Assembly: GCF_020149765.1 (NCBI RefSeq)
Contig: NZ_CP083809.1
Location: 744,001 to 808,000, forward strand
Length of the DNA stretch: 64,000 bases
Source: Pantoea agglomerans
GTDB taxonomy: Bacteria; Pseudomonadota; Gammaproteobacteria; Enterobacterales; Enterobacteriaceae
Direction of reading: 5' to 3'
Shown here: positions 21,221 to 28,914 of the stretch, piece by piece
Layout: each line of letters begins with the position of its first letter
Position numbering within the stretch: the stretch's first letter is position 1
Notes under the pieces: model-generated
What the model was told of the DNA's origin: nothing
Seen by the model: only the letters and a program-made list of their open reading frames with translations
Database searches by the model: none
Translations under genes and position numbers: made by a program

Positions 21221-22741
21221 ATGTCTGAACAACAACCGCAGAGCGCTGATGCCGCCCTTGAGTTAAATAACGAACTGAAAGCGCGTCGCGAAAAACTCAG
21301 CGCGCTGCGTGAAAACGGCGTGGCGTTTCCTAACGATTTTCGCCGTGACGCCACCTCGGACGTGCTGCACGCGCAGTATGACGAGAAGAGCAACGAAGAG
21401 CTGGAAGATCTCGGCATCGAGGTCAGCGTCGCCGGTCGTATGATGACCCGCCGCATTATGGGCAAGGCGTCGTTTGTTACCCTGCAGGACGTGGGCGGCC
21501 GCATTCAGCTCTACGTGGCGCGCGACGATCTGGCGGAAGGCCTCTATAACGAGCAGTTCAAGAAGTGGGATCTCGGCGATATCCTCGGCGCGCGCGGCAA
21601 GCTGTTCAAAACCAAAACCGGCGAGCTGTCGATTCACTGCCACGAGCTGCGTCTGCTGACCAAAGCGCTGCGTCCGCTGCCGGACAAGTTCCACGGCCTG
21701 GCCGATCAGGAAACCCGCTACCGTCAGCGCTATCTGGACCTTATCGCCAACGACGAGTCGCGCAACACCTTTAAAATTCGTTCGCAGATCATGGCCGGCA
21801 TTCGCCAGTTCATGGTCGGCCGCGACTTTATGGAAGTTGAAACCCCGATGATGCAGGTGATCCCAGGCGGCGCCTCCGCGCGTCCCTTTATCACCCATCA
21901 CAACGCGCTCGATATCGATATGTACCTGCGTATCGCGCCGGAACTTTACCTGAAGCGTCTGGTGGTGGGCGGTTTCGATCGCGTCTTCGAAATCAACCGT
22001 AACTTCCGCAACGAAGGCATCTCGCCGCGCCATAACCCTGAGTTCACCATGATGGAACTCTATATGGCCTATGCGGATTACAAAGATCTGATCGAACTGA
22101 CCGAAAGCCTGTTCCGCACGCTGGCGCAAGATGTTCTCGGCACCACCAGGGTGCCTTACGGCGACCAGGAGTTCGATTTCGGCAAGCCGTTTGAGAAGCT
22201 GACCATGCGCGAAGCGATCAAAAAGTACCGCCCGGAAACCGATCTGGCGGATCTGGATGATTTCGATAAAGCGGTGGCGATCGCCAGTGCTATCGGCATC
22301 AAGGTCGAGAAGAGCTGGGGCCTGGGCCGCGTAGTCACGGAGATTTTCGAAGAGACGGCGGAAGCGCACCTGATTCAGCCGACCTTCATTACCGAGTACC
22401 CGGCAGAGGTGTCGCCGCTGGCGCGCCGCAACGACGAGAACCCGGAAATTACCGATCGCTTTGAGTTCTTTATCGGCGGCCGCGAAATCGGCAACGGCTT
22501 CTCCGAGCTGAACGATGCGGAAGATCAGGCGGAGCGTTTCCAGCAGCAGGTTAACGCAAAAGATGCAGGCGACGACGAAGCGATGTTCTACGACGAAGAT
22601 TACGTGACGGCGCTGGAGCACGGTCTGCCGCCGACGGCGGGTCTGGGCATCGGCATCGACCGTATGGTTATGCTGTTCACCAACAGCCATACCATTCGCG
22701 ACGTGATCCTCTTCCCGGCGCTGCGCCCGACCGCGAAGTAA
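21221..22741 (+). CDS. lysS: Lysyl-tRNA synthetase (class II)
   Basis: LysS charges tRNA-Lys. The 506-aa product matches E. coli LysS (505 aa). It has an N-terminal OB-fold anticodon-binding domain (about 60-145) and a class II catalytic core with motif 2 ([18 protein letters not shown]) and motif 3 ([11 protein letters not shown]). It is downstream of prfB with a 9-bp gap and a TAAGGAACC ribosome site. LysU-type paralogues also exist in enterobacteria; synteny with prfB identifies this one as LysS. Confidence 0.97.
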   Translation: MSEQQPQSADAALELNNELKARREKLSALRENGVAFPNDFRRDATSDVLHAQYDEKSNEELEDLGIEVSVAGRMMTRRIMGKASFVTLQDVGGRIQLYVARDDLAEGLYNEQFKKWDLGDILGARGKLFKTKTGELSIHCHELRLLTKALRPLPDKFHGLADQETRYRQRYLDLIANDESRNTFKIRSQIMAGIRQFMVGRDFMEVETPMMQVIPGGASARPFITHHNALDIDMYLRIAPELYLKRLVVGGFDRVFEINRNFRNEGISPRHNPEFTMMELYMAYADYKDLIELTESLFRTLAQDVLGTTRVPYGDQEFDFGKPFEKLTMREAIKKYRPETDLADLDDFDKAVAIASAIGIKVEKSWGLGRVVTEIFEETAEAHLIQPTFITEYPAEVSPLARRNDENPEITDRFEFFIGGREIGNGFSELNDAEDQAERFQQQVNAKDAGDDEAMFYDEDYVTALEHGLPPTAGLGIGIDRMVMLFTNSHTIRDVILFPALRPTAK

Positions 22742-22787
22742 AAGCACGCCAACCTTCTGGCCCTTTTAGCAGCGCATAAGCTTAAAA

Positions 22788-22810
22788 CGCGGCTGGCCCT
22801 GCCAGCCGCG
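22788..22810. other. GC-rich hairpin after lysS
   Basis: A 9-bp stem (CGCGGCTGG/CCAGCCGCG) with a 5-nt loop, without a T-run, lies upstream of the real terminator. It may stabilise the prfB-lysS transcript. Confidence 0.45.
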
Positions 22811-22835
22811 TGAGCCTCAGACCAGCAGCCATCAG

Positions 22836-22857
22836 GGCCGGATTTTCCGGCCTTTTT
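22836..22857 (+). terminator. Intrinsic terminator of prfB-lysS
   Basis: A 7-bp stem (GGCCGGA/TCCGGCC) with a 3-nt loop is followed by TTTTT. It ends 3 bp before the stop codon of the convergent lipoprotein gene and may act on both strands. Confidence 0.8.
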
Positions 22858-22859
22858 CT

Positions 22860-23486
22860 TTAAGACTTCACCACGCCGTTCAGCCAGGCCTCGAAACGCG
22901 CATAGGGCACGTAGAGCGCAACATCGCGGTAGAGGGTTTTCCCGCTCAGGTTATCATCAATACGGCTGCTGTAGCCGACGATCACCCCCGCCAGGGTATC
23001 GTCTGAGGCGTTATAGACCGCACCGCCCGACATCCCTTTCACCACGCCCGCACTGGCCGCCACCACCACGCACTCCGCCTTGTTCCAGCTGTTCGCCAGC
23101 GAGGTATTGATCAGGTTCTGCCCGCTGGAGCTGACCGGCATCGCGCTGATAAAGCTATAGCCGTAAAGATTGACCCTGTCGCCGATGTGGCTGTTACGAA
23201 AGCGCGGCGGCAAATGGGTCCCGGCATTCTTGTGGTAGACCACAGCGAGATCGCACTCTGGATGCCAGGCCTTAACGCGATAAAGCGAAAATTTGGCGAC
23301 GTGCGCGGCGGTCAGGCTGTACTCCGCCGTCAGCGGGATGGTGGTGCCCAGCGTCCCCAGGCCAAGCGCGGTGGGAATGCCGGTATAGGTCATATCGACG
23401 CGCTTTTGCGCTTCGCTGCTGTACTCATAGTGGCCGACGGAGCAGCCGCTGAGACAGAGCGCCGTCAGGGCGATTAGCCGTTGCAT
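22860..23486 (-). CDS. Trypsin-like serine peptidase lipoprotein
   Basis: The 208-aa predicted lipoprotein has a short signal ending in the lipobox LSGC, so the mature N-terminus would be lipidated. A chymotrypsin-like catalytic triad can be read in order: His in SLTAAHVAK, Asp in PECDLAVVYH and Ser in KGMSGGAVYN. Substrate and biological role are unknown, and I know no E. coli K-12 gene at this place. The start at 23486 follows GGGGAGAGAAT; a start 15 nt upstream is less likely. It is a single gene convergent with lysS and divergent from the MFS transporter. Trypsin-like folds can also be inactive, so peptidase activity is inferred. Confidence 0.75.
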   Translation of the reverse strand: MQRLIALTALCLSGCSVGHYEYSSEAQKRVDMTYTGIPTALGLGTLGTTIPLTAEYSLTAAHVAKFSLYRVKAWHPECDLAVVYHKNAGTHLPPRFRNSHIGDRVNLYGYSFISAMPVSSSGQNLINTSLANSWNKAECVVVAASAGVVKGMSGGAVYNASDDTLAGVIVGYSSRIDDNLSGKTLYRDVALYVPYARFEAWLNGVVKS

Positions 23487-23841
23487 ATTCTCTCCCCGCA
23501 TAAGAATGGCTTTACATTACCGGATAACGCATCTGGTGTATCGGCAACTTGCGCCATTCCTTTACCTGATTGAATCCAGAAGAAAAACGCGCCTTTGCGC
23601 CGCGCGCCTCGCCTCTGTTATTCAGCGTAGCGCGAAAAAAGGCGAGGTATTGTTAAGATTCCGTCACGCGTCCGGCGCCTTATTGTTGCGCCAGCGGCAA
23701 AAGATCCTTGCCGCACGCAGGGTATATGCAGGCTGACGGCTATGATTTAATACTCAGTGTGACGAAGTTCAAATATTTATAATCGTCCGCGCCCGGCGTC
23801 CGCTGCGGCGTTCACCTGCATATCGATTGGGAGAGTGTGTT
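23487..23841. promoter_or_regulatory. 355-bp divergent region with candidate MFS-gene promoter
   Basis: No credible gene is present in this spacer. A TATAAT at 23778-23783 with CAGTGT 17 bp upstream (23755-23760) is a plausible sigma70 promoter for the MFS gene, with a strong -10 and weak -35, which suggests an activator. The overall composition is more AT-rich than the flanking genes. Confidence 0.5.
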
Positions 23842-25005
23842 ATGCCTGTTGCTTTACTGGCGCTGGCGCTGAGTGCGTTTGCGATTGGAACCACCGAGTT
23901 CGTCATTATGGGCCTGCTGCCCGAGGTGGCGGGCGATCTGCGGGTCTCGATCCCGTCGGCTGGCTGGCTGATCAGCGGCTATGCGCTGGGCGTCGCCATC
24001 GGCGCGCCGATTATGGCGCTGTTGACCGCCAGGCTGCCGCGTAAAAAGACGCTTATCCTGCTGATGAGCATCTTTATTATCGGCAACGCCCTCTGCGCGC
24101 TCGCCTACACCTACAACCTGCTGATGATGGCTCGCGTGATTACCGCACTCTGTCACGGCGCCTTCTTCGGCATCGGCGCGGTGGTGGCGTCGAGCCTGGT
24201 GGCCCCGAGCCGTCAGGCGTCGGCGGTGGCGCTGATGTTCACCGGCCTGACGCTGGCGAACGTGCTGGGCGTGCCGCTCGGCACCTGGTTTGGTCAGCTG
24301 TTCGGCTGGCGCGCCACCTTCTGGGGCGTCGCTATTATCGGCGTGCTCGCCTTTATCGCGCTGATTGTCAGCCTGCCCACCAATAAAGAAGAGAAGCCGG
24401 TGCATCTGGCAAGCGAAATCAGCGCGCTGGCCAACGGTAAACTGTGGCTTTCGCTGCTGATGACGGTCTTCTTTGCCGCGGCGATGTTTGCGCTGTTCAG
24501 CTATATTGCGCCGCTGCTGCTGCAGGTAACCGGCATCAGCGCGCGCGGCGTCAGCTGGACGCTGTTCCTGATCGGCGCCGGTCTGACCGTGGGCAATATT
24601 CTCGGCGGCAAGCTGGCGGACTGGAAAGTCTCCTTTAGCCTGATTTTAAGCTTCTCGCTGATCGCCATCTTCTCGCTGCTGTTTAGCTGGACCAGCCATG
24701 CGCTGTGGCTGGCGGAGGTGACGCTGTTCCTGTGGGCAATGGCGACCTTCGCCACCGTACCTGGCCTGCAGATCAACGTGGTGCGCCACGGCAAAGAGGC
24801 GCCGAATCTGGTGTCGACCCTGAATATCTCCGCTTTTAACGTCGGCAACGCGCTGGGCGCGTGGGTCGGCGGCGCGGTGATCGGTCACGGCTACGGCCTG
24901 ACCGCCGTGCCGGTGGCCGCCGCCGCGCTGGCGGCGGTTGGTCTGGTCATCTGCCTGATCACCTTCCGCAAAGCGGGCGGCAACGCCGCCGCGGTGCGCG
25001 CTTAA
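23842..25005 (+). CDS. MFS transporter (DHA1 family, YdhP/AraJ-like)
   Basis: This 387-aa inner-membrane protein has twelve predicted helices and the MFS DHA1 N-terminal motif GTTEFVIMGLLPEVA shared with YdhP, AraJ and NepI-type exporters. Motif A is degenerate in ARLPRKK after helix 2, and helix 5 carries LANVLGVPLGTW. The substrate is not known; sugar, nucleoside and drug efflux all occur in this group. The ATG at 23842 behind GGGAGAG is preferred to one 15 nt upstream. Its stop overlaps the lysR stop by 3 bp in convergent orientation. Confidence 0.85.
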   Translation: MPVALLALALSAFAIGTTEFVIMGLLPEVAGDLRVSIPSAGWLISGYALGVAIGAPIMALLTARLPRKKTLILLMSIFIIGNALCALAYTYNLLMMARVITALCHGAFFGIGAVVASSLVAPSRQASAVALMFTGLTLANVLGVPLGTWFGQLFGWRATFWGVAIIGVLAFIALIVSLPTNKEEKPVHLASEISALANGKLWLSLLMTVFFAAAMFALFSYIAPLLLQVTGISARGVSWTLFLIGAGLTVGNILGGKLADWKVSFSLILSFSLIAIFSLLFSWTSHALWLAEVTLFLWAMATFATVPGLQINVVRHGKEAPNLVSTLNISAFNVGNALGAWVGGAVIGHGYGLTAVPVAAAALAAVGLVICLITFRKAGGNAAAVRA

Positions 25006-25922
25006 GCGAGCCGTTCGGCGATGCGTTGAGGAAAGTCGGCCACCTGCGCCTGCAGGTGGCCGACAAAGGCCGCCACCAGCGCCGACGCGGGGCGGTGCAG
25101 CGGCCGCACCAGGCTGACGGTAAAGGGCACCGCGACGCTGAACCTGCGCATCACCACGCCGCTGTCGGCATAGTCGAGCGCCGTCAGCGGATTCACCACC
25201 GAAATTCCCACCCCCGCGCGCACCATGGCGCAGACCGACGCCGCGCTGTGCGTCTCCAGCGCCAGCCGGCGCTCCACGCCATTCTCATGAAACAGCGTAT
25301 CCAGCAGCTGGCGATAGCTGTCGGCGCGCGACAGGCTGACATAGTTCTCACCGGCGAAATCCTGCGGCGTCAGTACCGCGCGCGCGCAGAGCGGATGCCC
25401 CTGCGGCAGCACGCACACCTCGTCGCAGGTCAGCAGCGGCAGCCGCTCCGTGCCGGCGGGCGCATGCTGGGTTTCCGTCAGGCCGAGATCGTAGCGCTGA
25501 GCCGACAGCCACTCCTCCAGCAGCGGCGACTCCTGCGGGATAATATTCAGGCTGACGTCGGGATAGCGCTGCATAAAGGGCTGCACCAGCGGCGGCAGCA
25601 GCGACTGCGAAAAGACCGGCAGGCAGGCGATAGACAGTTCGCCCTGACGAAACTGACGCAGCCCGTCAGCCGCTTCCATAATGCGATCCAGCCCGTACCA
25701 GGAGCGCTGCACCTCTTCGAACAGGCGCAGTCCCTGCACCGTGGGCTGTAGCCGACCGCGCACGCGGCTAAACAGCGTTAATCCCAGCTGCTTCTCCAGC
25801 CGCGCCAGCTCGCGGCTGACGGTGGGCTGGGAGGTGTTCAGCAGCGCGGCGGCCTGCGTCAGATTGCCGCTGGTCATTACCGCCTGGAAAATCTCTATAT
25901 GTCGCCAGTTTATTTTCGCCAT
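25002..25922 (-). CDS. lysR: LysR, transcriptional activator of lysA
   Basis: LysR is the founding LysR-type regulator. It activates lysA when diaminopimelate is present and lysine is low, and represses itself. The 306-aa product (E. coli 311) has the N-terminal winged helix (HIEIFQAVM through TSQPTVSRELARLE) and a periplasmic-binding-protein-like effector domain (about 90-300, with LSIACLPVFSQSLLPP). The start at 25922 gives MAKINWRHIEIF, matching the family; 18 extra upstream residues in frame are unsupported. It is divergent from lysA with a 98-bp spacer. Confidence 0.94.
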   Translation of the reverse strand: MAKINWRHIEIFQAVMTSGNLTQAAALLNTSQPTVSRELARLEKQLGLTLFSRVRGRLQPTVQGLRLFEEVQRSWYGLDRIMEAADGLRQFRQGELSIACLPVFSQSLLPPLVQPFMQRYPDVSLNIIPQESPLLEEWLSAQRYDLGLTETQHAPAGTERLPLLTCDEVCVLPQGHPLCARAVLTPQDFAGENYVSLSRADSYRQLLDTLFHENGVERRLALETHSAASVCAMVRAGVGISVVNPLTALDYADSGVVMRRFSVAVPFTVSLVRPLHRPASALVAAFVGHLQAQVADFPQRIAERLA

Positions 25923-26020
25923 GGTCAGCCATATCCATTTTGCATAGAGGCTATTAAAACAGATATTTTTCAGCATGGCACGCGTCTGGCTTAATAGGGA
26001 TAACTCACAGGAGAATCCTT
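25923..26020. promoter_or_regulatory. Divergent lysR/lysA control region
   Basis: This 98-bp spacer lies between the divergent lysR and lysA starts and should contain the LysR binding sites and both promoters, as in E. coli. An AT-rich stretch at about 25948-25972 is the likely site. No individual operator is assigned. A CAGGAGAA ribosome site precedes lysA. Confidence 0.5.
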
Positions 26021-27277
26021 ATGCCACGCGCCTTAACCGACCACACCACCGCGCTTAACGCCGCGCAGCTGCTGCCGCTGGCGCAGCAGTACAACGGCCC
26101 GTTCTGGGCCTATGACGCCCAGATTATTGAGCAGCGCATCGAACAGCTGCGCGCCTTTGACGTGGTGCGCTTCGCGCAAAAAGCCTGCTCCAATATTCAT
26201 ATTCTGCGCCTGATGCGCGCGGCGGGCGTTAAAGTCGACTCTGTGTCCCTCGGCGAAATCGAGCGCGCACTGGCGGCGGGCTTTCAGCCAGGCGGCGACG
26301 ATATCGTCTTCACCGCCGACGTTTTTGACCGGCCGACGCTGGCGCGCATTGCCGAACTCAAGGTGCCGGTCAACGCCGGCTCGGTGGATATGCTGCATCA
26401 GCTGGGCCAGGTGTCGCCAGGGCACGCGGTGTGGCTGCGTATCAACCCCGGCTTCGGCCACGGCCACAGCCAGAAAACCAATACCGGCGGTGAAAACAGC
26501 AAGCACGGTATCTGGCACAGCGAGCTGCCGCAGGCGCTGGCGGCGATCAACGCTTACGGGCTGCGCCTGATCGGACTGCATATGCATATCGGCTCCGGCG
26601 TCGATTACGGCCACCTGCAGCAGGTGTGCGACGCGATGGTGGAGCAGGTGATCGCGCTGGATCACGATCTGGAGGCGATTTCCGCCGGCGGCGGCCTCTC
26701 CATTCCTTACCGTTTCGGCGAAGAGGCGATCGACACCGCCCACTATTTTGGCCTGTGGGACGCGGCGCGCCAGCGTATCGCCGCTCACCTCGGCCACGCC
26801 GTTAAGCTGGAGATTGAGCCAGGCCGTTTTCTGGTTGCCGAGTCAGGCGTGCTGGTGTCGCAGGTGCGCGCGGTAAAAGAGATGGGCAGCCGCCACTTCG
26901 TGCTGGTGGATGCGGGCTTCAGCGATCTGATGCGTCCGTCGATGTACGGCAGCTATCACCATATCTCGCTGCTGGCGGGCGACGGTCGCGCTATCGACGA
27001 GCAAACACAACGCGAAAGCGTGGTTGCCGGGCCGCTGTGCGAGTCGGGCGACGTCTTTACCCAGCAGGAGGGCGGCAAGGTAGAGACGCGCACGCTGCCG
27101 GCGGCGCAGCCAGGGGACTATCTGGTGTTTCACGATACCGGCGCCTACGGCGCGTCAATGTCCTCTAACTACAACAGCCGCCCGCTGATCCCGGAAGTGC
27201 TGTTTGAGCAGGGCAAACCGCGCGAAATCCGCCGCGCGCAGACCATTCAGGAACTGCTGGCGCTAGAGCTGAACTGA
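26021..27277 (+). CDS. lysA: Diaminopimelate decarboxylase LysA
   Basis: LysA is the PLP enzyme that makes L-lysine from meso-diaminopimelate, the last step of lysine synthesis. The 418-aa product (E. coli 420) has an alanine-racemase-fold barrel with the PLP lysine at Lys54 in RFAQKACSN, the phosphate-binding Gly-rich SAGGGLSIPY, and the C-terminal substrate motif GPLCESGDVFT. It is divergent from its activator lysR. The GNAT gene follows after 8 bp and may be co-transcribed. Confidence 0.96.
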   Translation: MPRALTDHTTALNAAQLLPLAQQYNGPFWAYDAQIIEQRIEQLRAFDVVRFAQKACSNIHILRLMRAAGVKVDSVSLGEIERALAAGFQPGGDDIVFTADVFDRPTLARIAELKVPVNAGSVDMLHQLGQVSPGHAVWLRINPGFGHGHSQKTNTGGENSKHGIWHSELPQALAAINAYGLRLIGLHMHIGSGVDYGHLQQVCDAMVEQVIALDHDLEAISAGGGLSIPYRFGEEAIDTAHYFGLWDAARQRIAAHLGHAVKLEIEPGRFLVAESGVLVSQVRAVKEMGSRHFVLVDAGFSDLMRPSMYGSYHHISLLAGDGRAIDEQTQRESVVAGPLCESGDVFTQQEGGKVETRTLPAAQPGDYLVFHDTGAYGASMSSNYNSRPLIPEVLFEQGKPREIRRAQTIQELLALELN

Positions 27278-27285
27278 GGCGCCGG

Positions 27286-27738
27286 GTGAAAATTCTCTCT
27301 TTGCGCGACGCGCCGCAGCTGGCTGGTCAGGTAACCGACTGGCTGTGGCGCGCCTTTGACGCGGATAACAGCCGCGATTTTATGGCCAGCGTGGTGGAGA
27401 GTTCGCTGGGCGAGGCGGAGTTTCCCGTCACCTTCGTTGCCGTCGACGACGCGGGCAGGGCGCTGGGTACGGTGGGCTTCTGGCGCTGCGATCTGATCGC
27501 CCGTCAGGATCTCTTTCCCTGGCTGGCTGCGCTCTACGTTGATGAGCGCGCGCGCGGCAGCGGCCTGAGCGTGGCGCTGCAGCAGCATGTGATCGACTAT
27601 GCGCGCCAGCGCGGCCACCGCAGCCTGTGGCTCTGGTCAACTTTCGCGGGCTATTACGAACGCTGCGGCTGGACGCCGGCGGGCGAGGCGCTCGACTATC
27701 CCGCTAAAAAGGTCAGGCTCTACCGGCGCGAGCTTTAG
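27286..27738 (+). CDS. GNAT family N-acetyltransferase
   Basis: This 150-aa protein has the GNAT fold. The acetyl-CoA motif A lies around residues 83-105 (ALYVDERARGSGLSVALQ, with the R-x-x-G-x-S-type loop), and a C-terminal YYERCGW is typical of the family. The substrate is unknown. The start is a GTG at 27286, 8 bp after the lysA stop. The gene is not part of the E. coli lysA-galR interval as I recall it, so it is a lineage addition. Its stop overlaps the galR stop by 4 bp on the opposite strand. Confidence 0.85.
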   Translation: MKILSLRDAPQLAGQVTDWLWRAFDADNSRDFMASVVESSLGEAEFPVTFVAVDDAGRALGTVGFWRCDLIARQDLFPWLAALYVDERARGSGLSVALQQHVIDYARQRGHRSLWLWSTFAGYYERCGWTPAGEALDYPAKKVRLYRREL

Positions 27739-28736
27739 CCCGGCCCGCTTACCGAATGGCGCCGCACCAGCGTCGGGCTGAACATATTGGTCACCTCCGG
27801 CAGCGGCTGCGCGTGGGCCAGCGCCAGCGCCAGCTCCGCCGCCTGCTGCGCCATGGTGACGATGGGATAGCGCACCGTGGTCAGGCGCGGACGCACGTAG
27901 CGCGACACCAGCACGTCGTCGAAGCCGATCAGCGACATCTCTTCCGGCACGCGCACGCCGTTGTCGCTCAGCACCGCCAGCGCGCCGGCGGCCATCGAAT
28001 CGTTATAGCAGGCCACGGCGGTAAAGCTGCGGCCGCGTCCCAGCAGCTCGGTCATCGCCTGCTCGCCGCCCACTTCATCCGGTTCGCCAAAGGTCACCAG
28101 CCGATCGTTGCTGGGCAGGCCGTGCTCTTTCAGCGCGTCGTAGTAGCCCTGCAGACGATCTTCGGAGTCGGAAATCGGGTGGGTCGAGCAGATAAAGGCG
28201 ATATTCTGATGGCCCTGCTGGATAAGGTGGCGCGTCGCCAGCCAGGCGCCGTAGCGGTCGTCAAGGGCGATACAGCGCTGTTCAAACCCCTTCAGCAGCC
28301 GGTTCAGCAGCACCATGCCGGGCATCTGCTTCATCAGCAGCTCCAGCTCGGCGTCGGGAATCTTCTTCGCATGCACCACCAGCGCGGCGCAGCGATGGCG
28401 CATCAGCTGTTCAATCGCCTGACGCTCTTTTTGCTCATTGTGGTAACCGTTACCAATCAGCAAAAAGTTGCCGGTCTGCCCGGCGATCTCATCAACCGCC
28501 TTAACCATTGCGCCGAAAAAAGGGTCAGATACGTCGCCGACCACCAGGCCCAGGGTTTCCGTTGACTGCTGCGCCAGCGCGCGCGCGTTGGCGTTGGGAT
28601 GATACTGCAGCTCCTCCATCGCCTGGCTGACGGCCTGGCGCGAACTCTCGCTGGCCTTAGGCGAATTATTAATTACACGGGACACCGTCGCGACGGAAAC
28701 ACCCGCCAGTCTGGCAACATCCTTAATCGTAGCCAT
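27735..28736 (-). CDS. galR: Galactose operon repressor GalR
   Basis: GalR is a LacI-family dimer that represses gal genes and is released by D-galactose. The 333-aa product is highly similar to E. coli GalR (343 aa). The helix-turn-helix is MATIKDVARLAGVSVATVSR, with the hinge helix near 45-57, and the sugar-binding domain (about 60-330) includes VVGDVSDPFFGAMV and GFDDVLVSRY. The C-terminal tail is about ten residues shorter than in E. coli. The start at 28736 is set by the conserved N-terminus; the frame runs on upstream to 29039 without similarity. A GalR operator lies 17 bp upstream of the start. Confidence 0.96.
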   Translation of the reverse strand: MATIKDVARLAGVSVATVSRVINNSPKASESSRQAVSQAMEELQYHPNANARALAQQSTETLGLVVGDVSDPFFGAMVKAVDEIAGQTGNFLLIGNGYHNEQKERQAIEQLMRHRCAALVVHAKKIPDAELELLMKQMPGMVLLNRLLKGFEQRCIALDDRYGAWLATRHLIQQGHQNIAFICSTHPISDSEDRLQGYYDALKEHGLPSNDRLVTFGEPDEVGGEQAMTELLGRGRSFTAVACYNDSMAAGALAVLSDNGVRVPEEMSLIGFDDVLVSRYVRPRLTTVRYPIVTMAQQAAELALALAHAQPLPEVTNMFSPTLVRRHSVSGPG

Positions 28737-28752
28737 GCCTCGACCTGCTTTA

Positions 28753-28768
28753 GGGAAAACGTTTACAC
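28753..28768. promoter_or_regulatory. GalR/GalS-type operator upstream of galR
   Basis: GGGAAAACGTTTACAC matches the gal operator consensus GTGnAAnCGnTTnCAC at all specified positions except one. It sits between galR and the divergent reductase gene, so it probably mediates galR autoregulation and could also affect the divergent gene. Confidence 0.75.
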
Positions 28769-28914
28769 ATGGCAGCAGTGTTACGGAAAAGGCGGTCTGT
28801 ATCAAGCTGACAGAATGTCTGCGCCGTCGCAAAAAGGGGCAAAACTCCAGGCTTAACCCGGCGAGGGGTCGCATGCTATCCTGCATTTTTCCCTTACCTG
28901 CCGTAAATAAAACC

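Noticed and set aside
25923..26020. Lysine riboswitch upstream of lysA
   Set aside because: The spacer is under 100 bp, too short for the roughly 170-nt lysine aptamer, and LysR control explains the layout.
28735..28914. N-terminal extension of the Mo-reductase from 28735
   Set aside because: It would run through the gal operator and the galR promoter region; family similarity begins at the ATG at 28915.
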